Positions 9,959 through 18,599 are shown, counted from the stretch's first letter. The stretch is 64,000 nucleotides of DNA from Rhodoferax sp. U11-2br (GCF_018619435.1 NZ_JAHFZF010000016.1:1-64000), one strand, 5' to 3'. Translations and numbers: made by a program. The notes: generated by a model not told the origin, from the sequence alone.

Positions 9959-11014
9959 TCAACTCCCTCGTTCTGGTCCGACCGTGACCCAAAAGCGCGT
10001 GCGGTAGATGACACTTACTGGCTGGGTCTGTACCAGAAATTGCAGTGCCTGGTCGGTGTCCTTGATGTGGAAAACACCGGAGACGCGCAGGTCAGCCACA
10101 CGGGTGTCACAGACGATGTGACCTGCGCGGTAGCGCGAGAGTTCGGTGATCAGATCGCCCAGGCGGATGTTCTTGCCGGCGATCACGCCATCGGCGAAGG
10201 CATCGTCTTCGAAGCCGAGTGCCTCTGCCAGGGCCGTGCCGCTGTTCATCAGCCAGCGACTTTCGCCCGTGTGCACAATGACTGGTCTGCTGTCTGGTGA
10301 CGAGACATCAGCGGGGTGCAATGCCACCGCACCTTCTTGCACACTGATGCGGGTGCCTTGCTCGTTTAACCGCACCACAAAGCGTGTACCCAGCGCCTGC
10401 ATCCAACCGTTGGGGGTTTCCACCCAGAATGGGCGCCTTGGCGCGGGCTGCGTCATTTGCCAGCTGGTATCAGCGCCGGTCGTGACCATGATTTCACCGC
10501 GTCGCAGCGTCACCAGACGGCTCTGGCCGATCAGATCGGTGCTGATCGCGCTGTCCGTGTTGAGCACGATGACCGTGCCGTCTGTCAGATGCAGTGTTTT
10601 TTGTTCGCCGGTAGCGGTGCTGGCATCGGCCAGCATGCGCTGCCACGGAGTGTTGTCACGAACGAGCCAGCCAACGCTCACGGTCAAACTCGCCAACGAC
10701 AGCAACCTCACGGCGTGGCGACGGCTCAGCTTGAGGTTTTGGCGTTTGGTTTCAATCGCTTGCAAGGTATCCAAGGCAAGTTGCGGCGGCATCTTGGTGA
10801 AGTCGTTCCGCAATGAGCTGACCCGCTCCCACGCTTGCCTATGGAGCGGGGTGGCACGCAACCAATGGTCAAAGGCTTGCTGGGTGGCTGGTGTGGCGTG
10901 GTTGTAGTTGAGCTTGACGGACCAGGTGATGGCCGCATCAACAATGGCGTCGGGCAAGTGGTCTGGCACTGGTGACGTTTGCTCGTTACCCGCTGTTCCC
11001 ATATTGCCGTTCAT
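9959..11014 (-). CDS. FecR-family anti-sigma factor (cassette B)
   Basis: 351-residue inner-membrane regulator that holds the ECF sigma factor and relays siderophore occupancy from the receptor STN domain. It has the N-terminal DUF4880 region (AAITWSVKLNYNHATPATQQ, HWLRATPLHRQAWERV), a single membrane helix near residues 90-110 (AVRLLSLASLTVSVGWLV) and the periplasmic FecR domain (TGEQKTLHLTDGTVIVLNTD, VETPNGWMQALGTRFVVRL). The C-terminal secretin/TonB-short-N-type fold follows. ATG 11014 overlaps the sigma stop as ATGA, indicating translational coupling; an upstream ATG at 11038 lies inside the sigma gene. Confidence 0.93.
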   Translation of the reverse strand: MNGNMGTAGNEQTSPVPDHLPDAIVDAAITWSVKLNYNHATPATQQAFDHWLRATPLHRQAWERVSSLRNDFTKMPPQLALDTLQAIETKRQNLKLSRRHAVRLLSLASLTVSVGWLVRDNTPWQRMLADASTATGEQKTLHLTDGTVIVLNTDSAISTDLIGQSRLVTLRRGEIMVTTGADTSWQMTQPAPRRPFWVETPNGWMQALGTRFVVRLNEQGTRISVQEGAVALHPADVSSPDSRPVIVHTGESRWLMNSGTALAEALGFEDDAFADGVIAGKNIRLGDLITELSRYRAGHIVCDTRVADLRVSGVFHIKDTDQALQFLVQTQPVSVIYRTRFWVTVGPERGS

Positions 11015-11523
11015 GATCCAAAGTGCAATGCATAACACTGCCGCAGCGCCTTGGCAATGTAGCGCTCGGTCGTGGCCAACGACACACCCAGCCGTTGGGC
11101 AATCTGCGGGCAGGTCAGACCTTCAAGCTGGGCCCAGAGGAAGGCCTTGCGCACGGCAGGTTTGAGCGAGTCCAGCATCCGGTCAATGGACACCAGCGTT
11201 TCCAGCAAGATCAGACGGCTCTCAGGCGACGGTGCTTCGGCCTCTGGCATGGCTGCCAGGGTTTCCAGCCATGCCAACTCCAGTTCACGACGGCGCCAGT
11301 GGTCAATGACCAGGCCACGTGCGATGGTGGAAAGATAAGCGCGTGGCTCGCGGGCTTGCACCGGCTGCTGCCTGGTCAGGACGCGTAGGAACACGTCCTG
11401 CGCGAGATCGGCCGCATCAAAAGCATTGCCCAACTTGCGTCGCAACCAACCCTGTAGCCACAGTTGGTGGTTGCTGTAGAGCGCATGCACCTCCTGCTGC
11501 AGCGCAAACTCGGCAGCCGACAT
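11011..11523 (-). CDS. FecI-like ECF sigma factor (cassette B)
   Basis: 170-residue extracytoplasmic-function RNA polymerase sigma factor expected to drive the adjacent receptor gene when iron-siderophore is sensed. Region 2 is visible as AADLAQDVFLRVLTRQQ and REPRAYLSTIARGLVIDHWR, and region 4 as KAFLWAQLEGLTCPQIAQRL with the helix-turn-helix LGVSLATTERYIAKAL. ATG 11523 is preferred over 11529 because AAAGGG lies 6 nt upstream. A Fur-box-like palindrome lies about 48 bp upstream, fitting Fur repression of the regulator pair under iron sufficiency. Confidence 0.94.
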   Translation of the reverse strand: MSAAEFALQQEVHALYSNHQLWLQGWLRRKLGNAFDAADLAQDVFLRVLTRQQPVQAREPRAYLSTIARGLVIDHWRRRELELAWLETLAAMPEAEAPSPESRLILLETLVSIDRMLDSLKPAVRKAFLWAQLEGLTCPQIAQRLGVSLATTERYIAKALRQCYALHFGS

Positions 11524-11570
11524 AAACATCCCTTTCGCTCAGATGGCTGGCATCATTTCAAATGTGTACA

Positions 11571-11589
11571 AATAAGAATCGTTCTCATT
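11571..11589 (-). promoter_or_regulatory. Fur-box-like operator before cassette B sigma gene
   Basis: A 19-bp 9-1-9 palindrome: AATAAGAAT, C, GTTCTCATT; seven of nine positions pair. It resembles the Fur consensus (GATAATGATAATCATTATC) and sits in the short gap between the PepSY gene of cassette A and the sigma gene of cassette B. Operator identity is inferred from sequence and context. Confidence 0.7.
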
Positions 11590-11661
11590 TTAGTCGATTG
11601 AAAAAATGCGTTTTTTTGTCGGTTGTCGTCGAGCCTGCAGCGAGCTTAGTGAGTTTTGCGA

Positions 11662-12933
11662 TCACATTGCTTGAGATGTGTCTCCATGTTGCCCACTGGT
11701 CCGTTGTTTTGTGGTCTGTATTGCGGCCTTTGCCTTCCCGTGTGTGCGTGCACGGCGCTTCTTCCACCAGATCATGACGCCGGTCACACTCAGCGTGGCC
11801 ACAGCCAAACCGAGCAGGGCGACAAAAATGCGATAAGGCAGGCCGAACACCTGCGCCATGTGCAGTGCCCCCATCCAGTTGCTGACGGTATTACCCGATG
11901 CCCCGCCAGTCGGTAACCAGTGACCGCGTGGCTTGCCGGTGTCGGCGTCGATCAAAACGGCGGTGTTGCCCGCGTCGCTGCGCAGGTCTACCGAGGAACG
12001 CACCATGTAGGCATAGACACCGCGACGCCGATCGAGTGCCATAAGTTCTTCGACGTTCATGGTGAAACCGACGGTCTCGCTCATCTCACGCATCGCAATC
12101 TGCGCAGCGTCGTGCGCGGCATGCCAGTCGAGCCCGGGCGACAGCACGGGGTTCGCACGCAGGGGCACGCTGCGCCAGGAATCGTTGAATGGGAAGACGA
12201 TTCCCATCACGGGCCGGAACACCGGATCGCGCAGGTTGAACATGACGCTCGACCAGGCAAACAGCAACAACATCGCCCACAACCAGAGGCCACCCGCGCG
12301 GTGCAGGTCGAGTGTTGCCCGATACATGCCGGCGTGCCACTTGACGAGCCAAGCAGTCTTCCATTTGGGCATCCAAGGTCGGATTTTCGGGAGGGTCAGG
12401 TAAGCGCTGACGAAACAGTCCAGCGTCCACAGCAGCGACACCACACCAAGCAGCAGGGTGCCCCAGATACCGGGCAGGGCCAGAGAGTGGTGCACCAGGA
12501 AGACCAGCGGCATGAGTTGTTCCGCACGCAGGCTGATCGCTGTACTTGCACGCCGACCCTGGATCTGGCCGGTATGAGGATCGACGAACACCTCGTCATA
12601 GTCGAGCACATGGAACTTGCCAGTCTTCGGGTCTGGATTCGGTGCAACCGGGAAGCGGGCCGTGGCCCCAGCGCGCAGATCGAACAGCACCGCATCCACG
12701 CGGCCCTGTGGCGCCACTTGTTGCTCTACTTTTTCACGCAGGACGAAACGGTCGAGCAAGGGCGCGCTGGTTGGCGACTGTGGCAAGAACAACTGCGGCG
12801 CCAGCCACGTATCGAGTTCGTCGTTGAACGCCAGCAAGCTGCCTGTCAGTGAAGCAATCACCAGGAACAGCGCCATCACCAATCCGAGGTAGCGGTGCAG
12901 CACGACGACGTGCGCCCGCCCGATCCACCTCAT
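11662..12933 (-). CDS. PepSY-associated transmembrane protein (cassette A, intact)
   Basis: 423-residue inner-membrane protein of the PepSY_TM family, often encoded beside ferric-siderophore receptors and suggested to reduce or help release iron from siderophores. Membrane helices are visible at residues ~12-38 (LHRYLGLVMALFLVIASLTG), ~150-175 (LALPGIWGTLLLGVVSLLW), ~220-240 (LWLWAMLLLFAWSSVMF) and ~375-400 (YRIFVALLGLAVATLSVTGV). The pattern HRxxGL...FND and the histidine in LVFLVHHSLALPG are typical. It starts 4 bp after the receptor stop. Its homologue in cassette B is the remnant at 7110-7346. Confidence 0.9.
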   Translation of the reverse strand: MRWIGRAHVVVLHRYLGLVMALFLVIASLTGSLLAFNDELDTWLAPQLFLPQSPTSAPLLDRFVLREKVEQQVAPQGRVDAVLFDLRAGATARFPVAPNPDPKTGKFHVLDYDEVFVDPHTGQIQGRRASTAISLRAEQLMPLVFLVHHSLALPGIWGTLLLGVVSLLWTLDCFVSAYLTLPKIRPWMPKWKTAWLVKWHAGMYRATLDLHRAGGLWLWAMLLLFAWSSVMFNLRDPVFRPVMGIVFPFNDSWRSVPLRANPVLSPGLDWHAAHDAAQIAMREMSETVGFTMNVEELMALDRRRGVYAYMVRSSVDLRSDAGNTAVLIDADTGKPRGHWLPTGGASGNTVSNWMGALHMAQVFGLPYRIFVALLGLAVATLSVTGVMIWWKKRRARTHGKAKAAIQTTKQRTSGQHGDTSQAM

Positions 12934-12937
12934 GGGC

Positions 12938-15421
12938 TTACCAGATATAGGTGAGCGTCAGCACGGCATTGCGTCGGTAGCCATATTTGCAAGCATCTCC
13001 GTAATAACCGCATGTGGCCACATACTCCTTGTCAAACAGATTGCTGACATTGAGTGCAGCATGCCAACCGTTCCAATTTGTACCTAAACGTCGGAGGTCG
13101 TAACGAAAGGCCAAGTCAATTAACGTGTAGGCAGGAATCTTGCCGGTGTTCGCGTCGTCGCGATAAGAAGATCCGACATGGCGAATGCCAACGCCGATAC
13201 CGAGTCCGCTCAAGTCGCCGCTTTGAACGGTATGCTGTACCCAGGCCGCTACCGTGTTTTGCGGCACATTGCTAAGCTGATTGCCTTCGTTGCCACTGTT
13301 GTCCTTGGTCAGTTTCGTCTTGCCGTGGGAATAACTGCCAAGGACATCCCAACCATGCGCCAGGTTCGCTTTGGCTTCCAGTTCGAAGCCGCGCGAATTG
13401 ACCTCGCCACGTTGCGTACTGAACCCAGCGTGTTCGAGGTCGTCTGTGGTGACGTTTTGGCGGGTGAGATCAAATACCGAGGCCGTGATGGAGATGGCGC
13501 TATCAGCGGGTTGGTAACGCACCCCGACCTCGTATTGCTGACCGGTTTCCGGCTTGAAGGCCGAACCGTTGTAAGTGGTGTCGACAACGGGCGTGAATGA
13601 TTCACTGTAGCTCACATAGGGTGCAAATCCTGACGGTGCGAGATAGACCAGGCCGATGCGACCGGTCGTGGCGCTATCTGTCTGTGTTGTGTGGGTGCCA
13701 CCCAGATGGTCGTCCGTGCTCTGTTTGGTCGAATCCCGGCGAACGCCCAGCGTGGCCACCCAAGTTTTGTCGATTTTGATTTGATCCTGCAGATAGAAAC
13801 CGTTCTGCGTCAGGTGCTGGCGCGAATCCTCGCCCAGTGTCAGCGCTGCGGAACTTTGCCCATAGATGGGCTGATAAACGTCCAAGTCGTTGAAAGTGGC
13901 ATAGGCGGTCTGCGTATCGTTGCGCATGCTTTGTACATCAAAGCCAAGCAGCGTCGTATGTTCGACCACGCCGTGCTGCCAGCTCCATTGCACCTGGGTA
14001 TCGATCACCGCATTCTTGACCTTTTCCGTACCCTGGGAGCCAAAGCGCACAACAGTCCGGTTGTCCGCTTTCAGGCCGGTCGTGTAGACGGAGTTCGCTT
14101 TCGTTTCCATCTCTTGATAGCGCGCGTTCTGACGCAACGTCAGTTGATCGCTGAGGCGGTGTTCCAGGAGATAGCCGATGGACGTCCTTTCCTGATCGAA
14201 GCGGTCAAAACCTGGTTCCCCGAGGAAGGTGCTGGTCGAAATCTTGCCGTTGGGGTTGCTGTCCAGCGTTCCGACACGGGGCAAGGCCTGATAGCCCTGA
14301 CCGCGCTGGTTGCGTTGGTACTCCATGAGCAAGGTGAAGGAGGTATCCGCGTCGGGGGTCCAGGTCAGGGCGGGCGCAATGTATTGCCGGTCATCCTTGA
14401 CGTGGTCGACGAACGTATCGCTATCGCGGAGCAGACCGGTCAGGCGATAGGTCCATTCGCCGTCTTCGGTCAGCTTGCCGGCGAAATCACCGGCAAGTTG
14501 CGTGCGGTTGTTTTCGCCGACCTGGACCTGCAATTCATGGATCGGTTCGGCAGTCGGGCGTTTGCTGATGAGATTGACCATACCACCGGCGCCACCCTGA
14601 CCGTACAGGATAGATGAAGGTCCACGCAACACTTCGATTCGCTCCAGTCCGTAAGTCTCATAAACGGTCCCACCTTGGTTATTGAACGCGTAGGAACGTA
14701 AGCCATCGCGGTAAGCGTCACGACCGCCCGTGTCGAAGCCACGTATCACGATGTTGTCCGCGCGTGGGTCAGGTCCATTGGACTCGGCCAGAACACCAGC
14801 CGAATAACGTAACGCATCGCTGACCGACTGCACGTTCTGCTCGGTCATTTGGTCGCGGGTTATCACGGTGATCGATTGAGGCGTCTCGATGATCGGTGTA
14901 TCGGTTTTGGTCGCTGTCGCACTGCGCTTGGCAACATAACCATTGACAGGCCCCCATGCGGTTTCTTGCTCGACATCGGCGGTGACCGTCACCACCGGCA
15001 GCCCCACCGCGCCAGTCACCGCCGTTCCTGCCGACACCTTGTTCAGCACATAACTCCCATTGGGCTGGCGTGTGGCCTGCAGACCGCTGCCCGCCAGCAA
15101 GGCGTCCAGCCCGGCCTGCACGGCGTAACTGCCTTGCAAACCCGGGCTGCGCAGTCCTGCTGTGGTCTCGGTGGTGAATGACAGAAGGATGCCAGCCTCG
15201 CGGCCAAAACGGTTCAGCGTGTCTTCCAGTGGCCCAGGCGGAATGTTGTAACTGCGGGCTTGTGCTGCGGCGGGCTGTGCCAGGGCCATGGACGGCAAGC
15301 TGACCACGGCCAACACAGCGGCACCGCCAAGGGTGATGTGACCGATGGCGCGGGCCAGTGCGCTGCGTGTGAATCTTCGGGCGCTTGAGCGCTGTGGCGG
15401 TTTGTGTCGTGTGTGGTCCAT
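12938..15421 (-). CDS. TonB-dependent siderophore receptor with STN domain (cassette A)
   Basis: 827-residue outer-membrane ferric-siderophore receptor. A signal peptide (ITLGGAAVLAVVSLPSMALA) precedes the STN domain (YNIPPGPLEDTLNRFGREAG, ~55-130), the plug (PQSITVITRDQMTEQNVQSV, ~180-300, with IEVLRGPSSILYGQGGAGGM), and the barrel, which ends in AVLTLTYIW. The terminal aromatic residue is Trp rather than the usual Phe. The start is placed at ATG 15421, just before the signal peptide's basic region; an upstream in-frame ATG (15523) adds a Cys/Trp-rich stretch of no clear use. It is divergent enough from the cassette B receptor that the two probably bind different siderophores. Confidence 0.93.
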   Translation of the reverse strand: MDHTRHKPPQRSSARRFTRSALARAIGHITLGGAAVLAVVSLPSMALAQPAAAQARSYNIPPGPLEDTLNRFGREAGILLSFTTETTAGLRSPGLQGSYAVQAGLDALLAGSGLQATRQPNGSYVLNKVSAGTAVTGAVGLPVVTVTADVEQETAWGPVNGYVAKRSATATKTDTPIIETPQSITVITRDQMTEQNVQSVSDALRYSAGVLAESNGPDPRADNIVIRGFDTGGRDAYRDGLRSYAFNNQGGTVYETYGLERIEVLRGPSSILYGQGGAGGMVNLISKRPTAEPIHELQVQVGENNRTQLAGDFAGKLTEDGEWTYRLTGLLRDSDTFVDHVKDDRQYIAPALTWTPDADTSFTLLMEYQRNQRGQGYQALPRVGTLDSNPNGKISTSTFLGEPGFDRFDQERTSIGYLLEHRLSDQLTLRQNARYQEMETKANSVYTTGLKADNRTVVRFGSQGTEKVKNAVIDTQVQWSWQHGVVEHTTLLGFDVQSMRNDTQTAYATFNDLDVYQPIYGQSSAALTLGEDSRQHLTQNGFYLQDQIKIDKTWVATLGVRRDSTKQSTDDHLGGTHTTQTDSATTGRIGLVYLAPSGFAPYVSYSESFTPVVDTTYNGSAFKPETGQQYEVGVRYQPADSAISITASVFDLTRQNVTTDDLEHAGFSTQRGEVNSRGFELEAKANLAHGWDVLGSYSHGKTKLTKDNSGNEGNQLSNVPQNTVAAWVQHTVQSGDLSGLGIGVGIRHVGSSYRDDANTGKIPAYTLIDLAFRYDLRRLGTNWNGWHAALNVSNLFDKEYVATCGYYGDACKYGYRRNAVLTLTYIW

Positions 15422-15532
15422 GTGCGGTTGGGTGTGAGGGTTGAAGATGTGTGCTCTCACCCTCCATGTCCCGCGAAAACCAAAAACGGACCACCCGCAC
15501 GCATTTTTTTTGCAAGTGGTCAAAAAAACTGT

Positions 15533-16570
15533 TCAGCTGCGTACGACACGGCGTGGCGTCAGACGGACCCGAACCGTCTGCCAGCCCCAGAAACGGGTGA
15601 CGGTTTCTACCTCCAGCGAGAGCATTGCGCTCAGCGTCTCCAGTACCCTGTTGATGTCGCTCAGCGGGTAGGAGCCTGACAGGCGCAGGTTGGCCACCGC
15701 CGGGTCGCAGGACAAGGCAGATGGGCTGTAGCGGTTCAGTTCGTTGAGGAAGTCGGCCAGTCGCATGCCCTTGGCGATAAGAAAGCCCTCGGTCCAGGCG
15801 GCGCTGTCCTGGTCTGCTGCTTGTGGTGACGTGATGGCGTCCAGCGTGAAGCTGGTGCGCAGCCCGGCTTGTAGTGTTTGCGCTTGCCAGCTGGCGTGAT
15901 GCGGTGTGATGCGCACGGCCCCCTCAAACACGACCACGTCGGTGCGCTTGTCTTGCAGACGCACGGTGTAGCGTGTGCCCAGCGCGCGCGCTTCGCCTTG
16001 CGAGGTTTCCACCAGGAAGGGTCGTTTTGTCACGTCCTGGGCGGTAGTGATGAACACCTCGCCAGCGAGGAGACGCACGCGCCGCTCACTGGCGCTGAAG
16101 TCAACATTGACAGCGCTGGCGGTGTTGAGCATCAGCGTGGTGCCGTCCGCCAGCATCACGGTGCGGCGTTCACCGGCTGCTGTACGCAAGTCGGCCACCC
16201 ACTCAGACCAGTCGGCTTTTTCTCGGGCCAGCCAGGTTGCGCCCCCGGCGAACAGCAGCACAGTCAAGGTGTTGATGGCGTTGCGGCGAGCTTGCGAGCG
16301 AGGCGGTGTGAGGGTGGCCTGCCTGATGGCGGATTTCACCGGGGATGGCAGGTGGTGCAGTTGGCCAAATAGCTGGCCATGAACCGTCTCAATGCGTTGC
16401 CAGGCTCGTTCATGGTCCGGGTGTGCGGCACGCCAGCGCCGCCAGTTGTTCTGCAGTGTTGGGGAAACCTGTTGCGCCTGCAGGTCGACCAACCATTCGA
16501 CGGCGCGTTGCGCCACCTCTGGCGGGACGGGTTTACCAAGCGGGCTGGTGGGTGGCACGGTGCTCGACAT
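15533..16570 (-). CDS. FecR-family anti-sigma factor (cassette A)
   Basis: 345-residue anti-sigma regulator paired with the sigma factor at 16575. The DUF4880 region (EVAQRAVEWLVDLQAQQVSP, HPDHERAWQRIETVHGQLFG) is followed by a membrane helix near residues 105-120 (INTLTVLLFAGGATWLA), and the FecR periplasmic domain (AGERRTVMLADGTTLMLNTA, VETSQGEARALGTRYTVRL). ATG 16570 lies 4 bp after the sigma stop; an in-frame ATG at 16597 overlaps the sigma gene and adds nine residues. Role and partners are as for the cassette B homologue at 9959. Confidence 0.92.
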   Translation of the reverse strand: MSSTVPPTSPLGKPVPPEVAQRAVEWLVDLQAQQVSPTLQNNWRRWRAAHPDHERAWQRIETVHGQLFGQLHHLPSPVKSAIRQATLTPPRSQARRNAINTLTVLLFAGGATWLAREKADWSEWVADLRTAAGERRTVMLADGTTLMLNTASAVNVDFSASERRVRLLAGEVFITTAQDVTKRPFLVETSQGEARALGTRYTVRLQDKRTDVVVFEGAVRITPHHASWQAQTLQAGLRTSFTLDAITSPQAADQDSAAWTEGFLIAKGMRLADFLNELNRYSPSALSCDPAVANLRLSGSYPLSDINRVLETLSAMLSLEVETVTRFWGWQTVRVRLTPRRVVRS

Positions 16571-16574
16571 GTGA

Positions 16575-17090
16575 TCAGCCGGGTAGGGCATCGGCAAAAT
16601 AACAGTGCCGTGCTGCTTTGACCAGGTAACGCTTGATGGTGGTGATGGACACCCCCATTTCTTGCGCCACCTCGGTGTGGCTCAGGCCGTCAAGCTGGCT
16701 CAGCAGAAAGCTGCGTTTGACAGGCAGTGGCAAGCCGTTGAGCAGGCGATCAATCTCAAGCAGTGACTCGAACAGGGTGGCACGTTCCTCCTGCGAGGGT
16801 GCCAGTGCTTGCGGCACGTTCGCCAACGCATCCAGGTAGGCTCGCTCCAGTTGCTGGCGGCGCCAGTGGTTGGCCAGCACCCGTTGCGCCACGGTGGTCA
16901 GAAAGGCGCGCGGCTCCTGCAATGCCACTGTATCTTCACGGACCAGCAGCCGCATGAAGGTGTCGTGTGCCAGATCGGCGGCTTGGTGGCTGTCACCCAG
17001 TTTTTTGCCCAGCCAACGCCACAACCAACCATGGTGATGGCAATACAGGGCTTCTACTTGCTGGTTGAGTGCGAGTCCGGTGGCTGACAC
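16575..17090 (-). CDS. FecI-like ECF sigma factor (cassette A)
   Basis: 171-residue ECF sigma factor, first gene of cassette A. Region 2: AADLAHDTFMRLLVREDT and EPRAFLTTVAQRVLANHWR; region 4: RSFLLSQLDGLSHTEVAQEM with helix-turn-helix MGVSITTIKRYLVKAA. It should direct transcription of the receptor at 12938 in response to its siderophore. A Fur-box-like palindrome lies about 48 bp upstream, at the same distance as in cassette B, so both cassettes appear to be under iron control in the same way. Confidence 0.94.
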   Translation of the reverse strand: MSATGLALNQQVEALYCHHHGWLWRWLGKKLGDSHQAADLAHDTFMRLLVREDTVALQEPRAFLTTVAQRVLANHWRRQQLERAYLDALANVPQALAPSQEERATLFESLLEIDRLLNGLPLPVKRSFLLSQLDGLSHTEVAQEMGVSITTIKRYLVKAARHCYFADALPG

Positions 17091-17138
17091 AGTGGCGTCC
17101 TAGGTTCAGTGGCCAGGTACTGGGGATACCCGTTCTTA

Positions 17139-17157
17139 GATGAGAATAGTTCGCATT
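17139..17157 (-). promoter_or_regulatory. Fur-box-like operator before cassette A sigma gene
   Basis: A 19-bp element, GATGAGAAT, A, GTTCGCATT, with six of nine positions in dyad symmetry and the GAGAA/TTC pattern seen in many betaproteobacterial Fur sites. It precedes the cassette A sigma gene by about 48 bp, matching the spacing of the site at 11571. Confidence 0.65.
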
Positions 17158-17231
17158 TTATAGACATCTTTGGCTTCGGCTTTTTTTTGGGGGCGCCGCC
17201 GCACCCGATGTTGCGCGATGGCGTCACCAGT

Positions 17232-18134
17232 TCATTGCACTGTTTGTTGGCGCAGGTGCTCGGCCCGCTTCATCGTGAGGTAAGCGGGCCGTTCAATTTC
17301 ATGCAACTGTTCTGGGTAGGCTTCAGAGGCGCTGAACCAGTGTTGCAGGCTGGCCTCAAAGCGGTGGGTTGCGGGCTGCTCGCGGGTGGCCAGGTAGCTG
17401 TTGATCGCCAGGTAGTACCGCATGGTGTTGCGCTCAACCAACGCTCGCACGCCCTTGATCCAGACCGGTGGCCCCTGTGCCGCTTGGCTCAGCACGGTAA
17501 AGCCGACTTTGTTGCTGCCCACGGTAGCCAGATAGGTCTGCATCGCGAGCCGGGCGGCCAGATTGGCGCTGTAGGCATAGGTCAAATGCAAAAAGGTCTG
17601 GCCCGTTGCCAGCGCCACCGCTTCCAGGCGAATCTGGTAGTCACGGGTGCCCATCGGGCCTTCGCTGGCGCTCAGTTGCACCTCAAAGTAGTCGGGTTGG
17701 CTGGTGGCCAGGGTGTAGGCCAGGGTCACACGTGACGACTGGCTCAGTGTTTGGGGTGATTTGCTGCCGATGTTGAGCTGGATTTGCTGGCCCTGCGCAC
17801 CGTCGAAGGTGTGGCAATACTTGGTGTTGAGGTGCAAGATCATCACCTCGCACCACTGTTGTGGGTCTTGCAGCGCGCTGCTGACGTTGGCAAACGGAAA
17901 GCCCACCAGAGCATACATGTCGCCGCGCAAACCCTGTGTCGTTTCCTGAGACACCAGCACCAGCGGCTGTGCAAAAACGTTGTGCTGAAGAGATGCGCCC
18001 AGTGCACTGTTTTTGGCACGCAACTGCTGTGCGGCCTCAGAGCTGTCCTGCGCCAGGGCAGTGCCAAGGCAGGCGGCCCAACCCAGCGCCAGCAGGCAAC
18101 GCCATAGGCGACCCACCCGCGCAGGTGAACTCAC
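17232..18134 (-). CDS. Exported protein of unknown function
   Basis: 300-residue protein with a signal peptide (LLALGWAACLGTALAQ) and no other membrane segment, so probably periplasmic or surface associated. I do not recognise a named domain. Visible features are an isolated pair of Cys residues (QQWCEVMILHLNTKYCH, near residue 95) that could form a disulphide, a central beta-rich region (RVTLAYTLATSQPDYFEVQL), and a C-terminal region rich in aromatic and charged residues. The start is GTG 18134, only 3 bp after the stop of the glycine-zipper gene, so the two form an operon. The product may act in the outer envelope with that lipoprotein; this is inference from context only. Confidence 0.8.
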   Translation of the reverse strand: MSSPARVGRLWRCLLALGWAACLGTALAQDSSEAAQQLRAKNSALGASLQHNVFAQPLVLVSQETTQGLRGDMYALVGFPFANVSSALQDPQQWCEVMILHLNTKYCHTFDGAQGQQIQLNIGSKSPQTLSQSSRVTLAYTLATSQPDYFEVQLSASEGPMGTRDYQIRLEAVALATGQTFLHLTYAYSANLAARLAMQTYLATVGSNKVGFTVLSQAAQGPPVWIKGVRALVERNTMRYYLAINSYLATREQPATHRFEASLQHWFSASEAYPEQLHEIERPAYLTMKRAEHLRQQTVQ

Positions 18135-18137
18135 CGC

Positions 18138-18359
18138 TTATTTCTTGGTGGCTTCGTGGCCTATCACACCACCCACAGCCGCGCCGACGCCGGTGCAGGC
18201 CAGGCCACCACATAGCACATTGCCTGCCACACCACCAATCACGGCACCTGTTGCAGTGCCTTTTTCCTGATGTGTCATGCCCGCACAGCCAGCCAGACTC
18301 AGGGACGAGACCAGAAGCAAGGCAGACAGACCGGTGCAAAAACGGGTATTCAATTTCAT
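18138..18359 (-). CDS. Glycine-zipper lipoprotein
   Basis: 73-residue small outer-envelope lipoprotein. The signal ends in the lipobox SLAGC (Cys near residue 25), followed by a glycine-zipper helix pair: GTATGAVIGGVAGNVLCGG and GVGAAVGGVIGHEATKK. Such short glycine-zipper proteins are common in proteobacterial envelopes and are often stress induced. ATG 18359 is chosen because GGAGA lies 8 nt upstream on the minus strand; the frame is open further upstream without a signal sequence. It is the first gene of a two-gene unit with the unknown exported protein at 17232. Confidence 0.85.
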   Translation of the reverse strand: MKLNTRFCTGLSALLLVSSLSLAGCAGMTHQEKGTATGAVIGGVAGNVLCGGLACTGVGAAVGGVIGHEATKK

Positions 18360-18515
18360 GGCAAATTCTCCAGACGAACAAGGATGTATCCAGTCATGAA
18401 AGCCAATCAAACTTTCACGGGCGAATCCCATTGTTGGCCTGAGCGTGCCAGGTGTCTGTGCGGCAACGAACACTGCTCAGCAAATGTGGCAGTTTTTGTT
18501 TTGCTACTAAATATG

Positions 18516-18556
18516 AAGCTATTGGCCCTTTATTTAAAAGGTTGGCAGACAAAATT
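18516..18556. repeat. Dispersed palindromic repeat, copy 3 (degenerate)
   Basis: AGCTATTGGCCCTTTATTTA followed by AAAGG and a TTGGCAGAC tail matches the reverse-oriented family members but with an eroded second arm. It lies between the porin and the glycine-zipper gene. Confidence 0.55.
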
Positions 18557-18576
18557 CCAGTGATTTTTTGGAAGTC

Positions 18577-18599
18577 AGCCCTGCCGGTTAAGCAGGGCT
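18577..18599. terminator. Hairpin downstream of porin gene
   Basis: AGCCCTGC (18577-18584) and GCAGGGCT (18592-18599) form a perfect 8-bp stem with a 7-nt loop, about 80 bp beyond the porin stop on the minus strand. No U-tract follows in the direction of porin transcription, so its terminator role is only probable. Confidence 0.5.

Noticed and set aside
18577-18599. Porin-side hairpin as a canonical intrinsic terminator
   Set aside because: The stem is good but no U-tract follows on the minus strand, so I kept it only as a low-confidence terminator.
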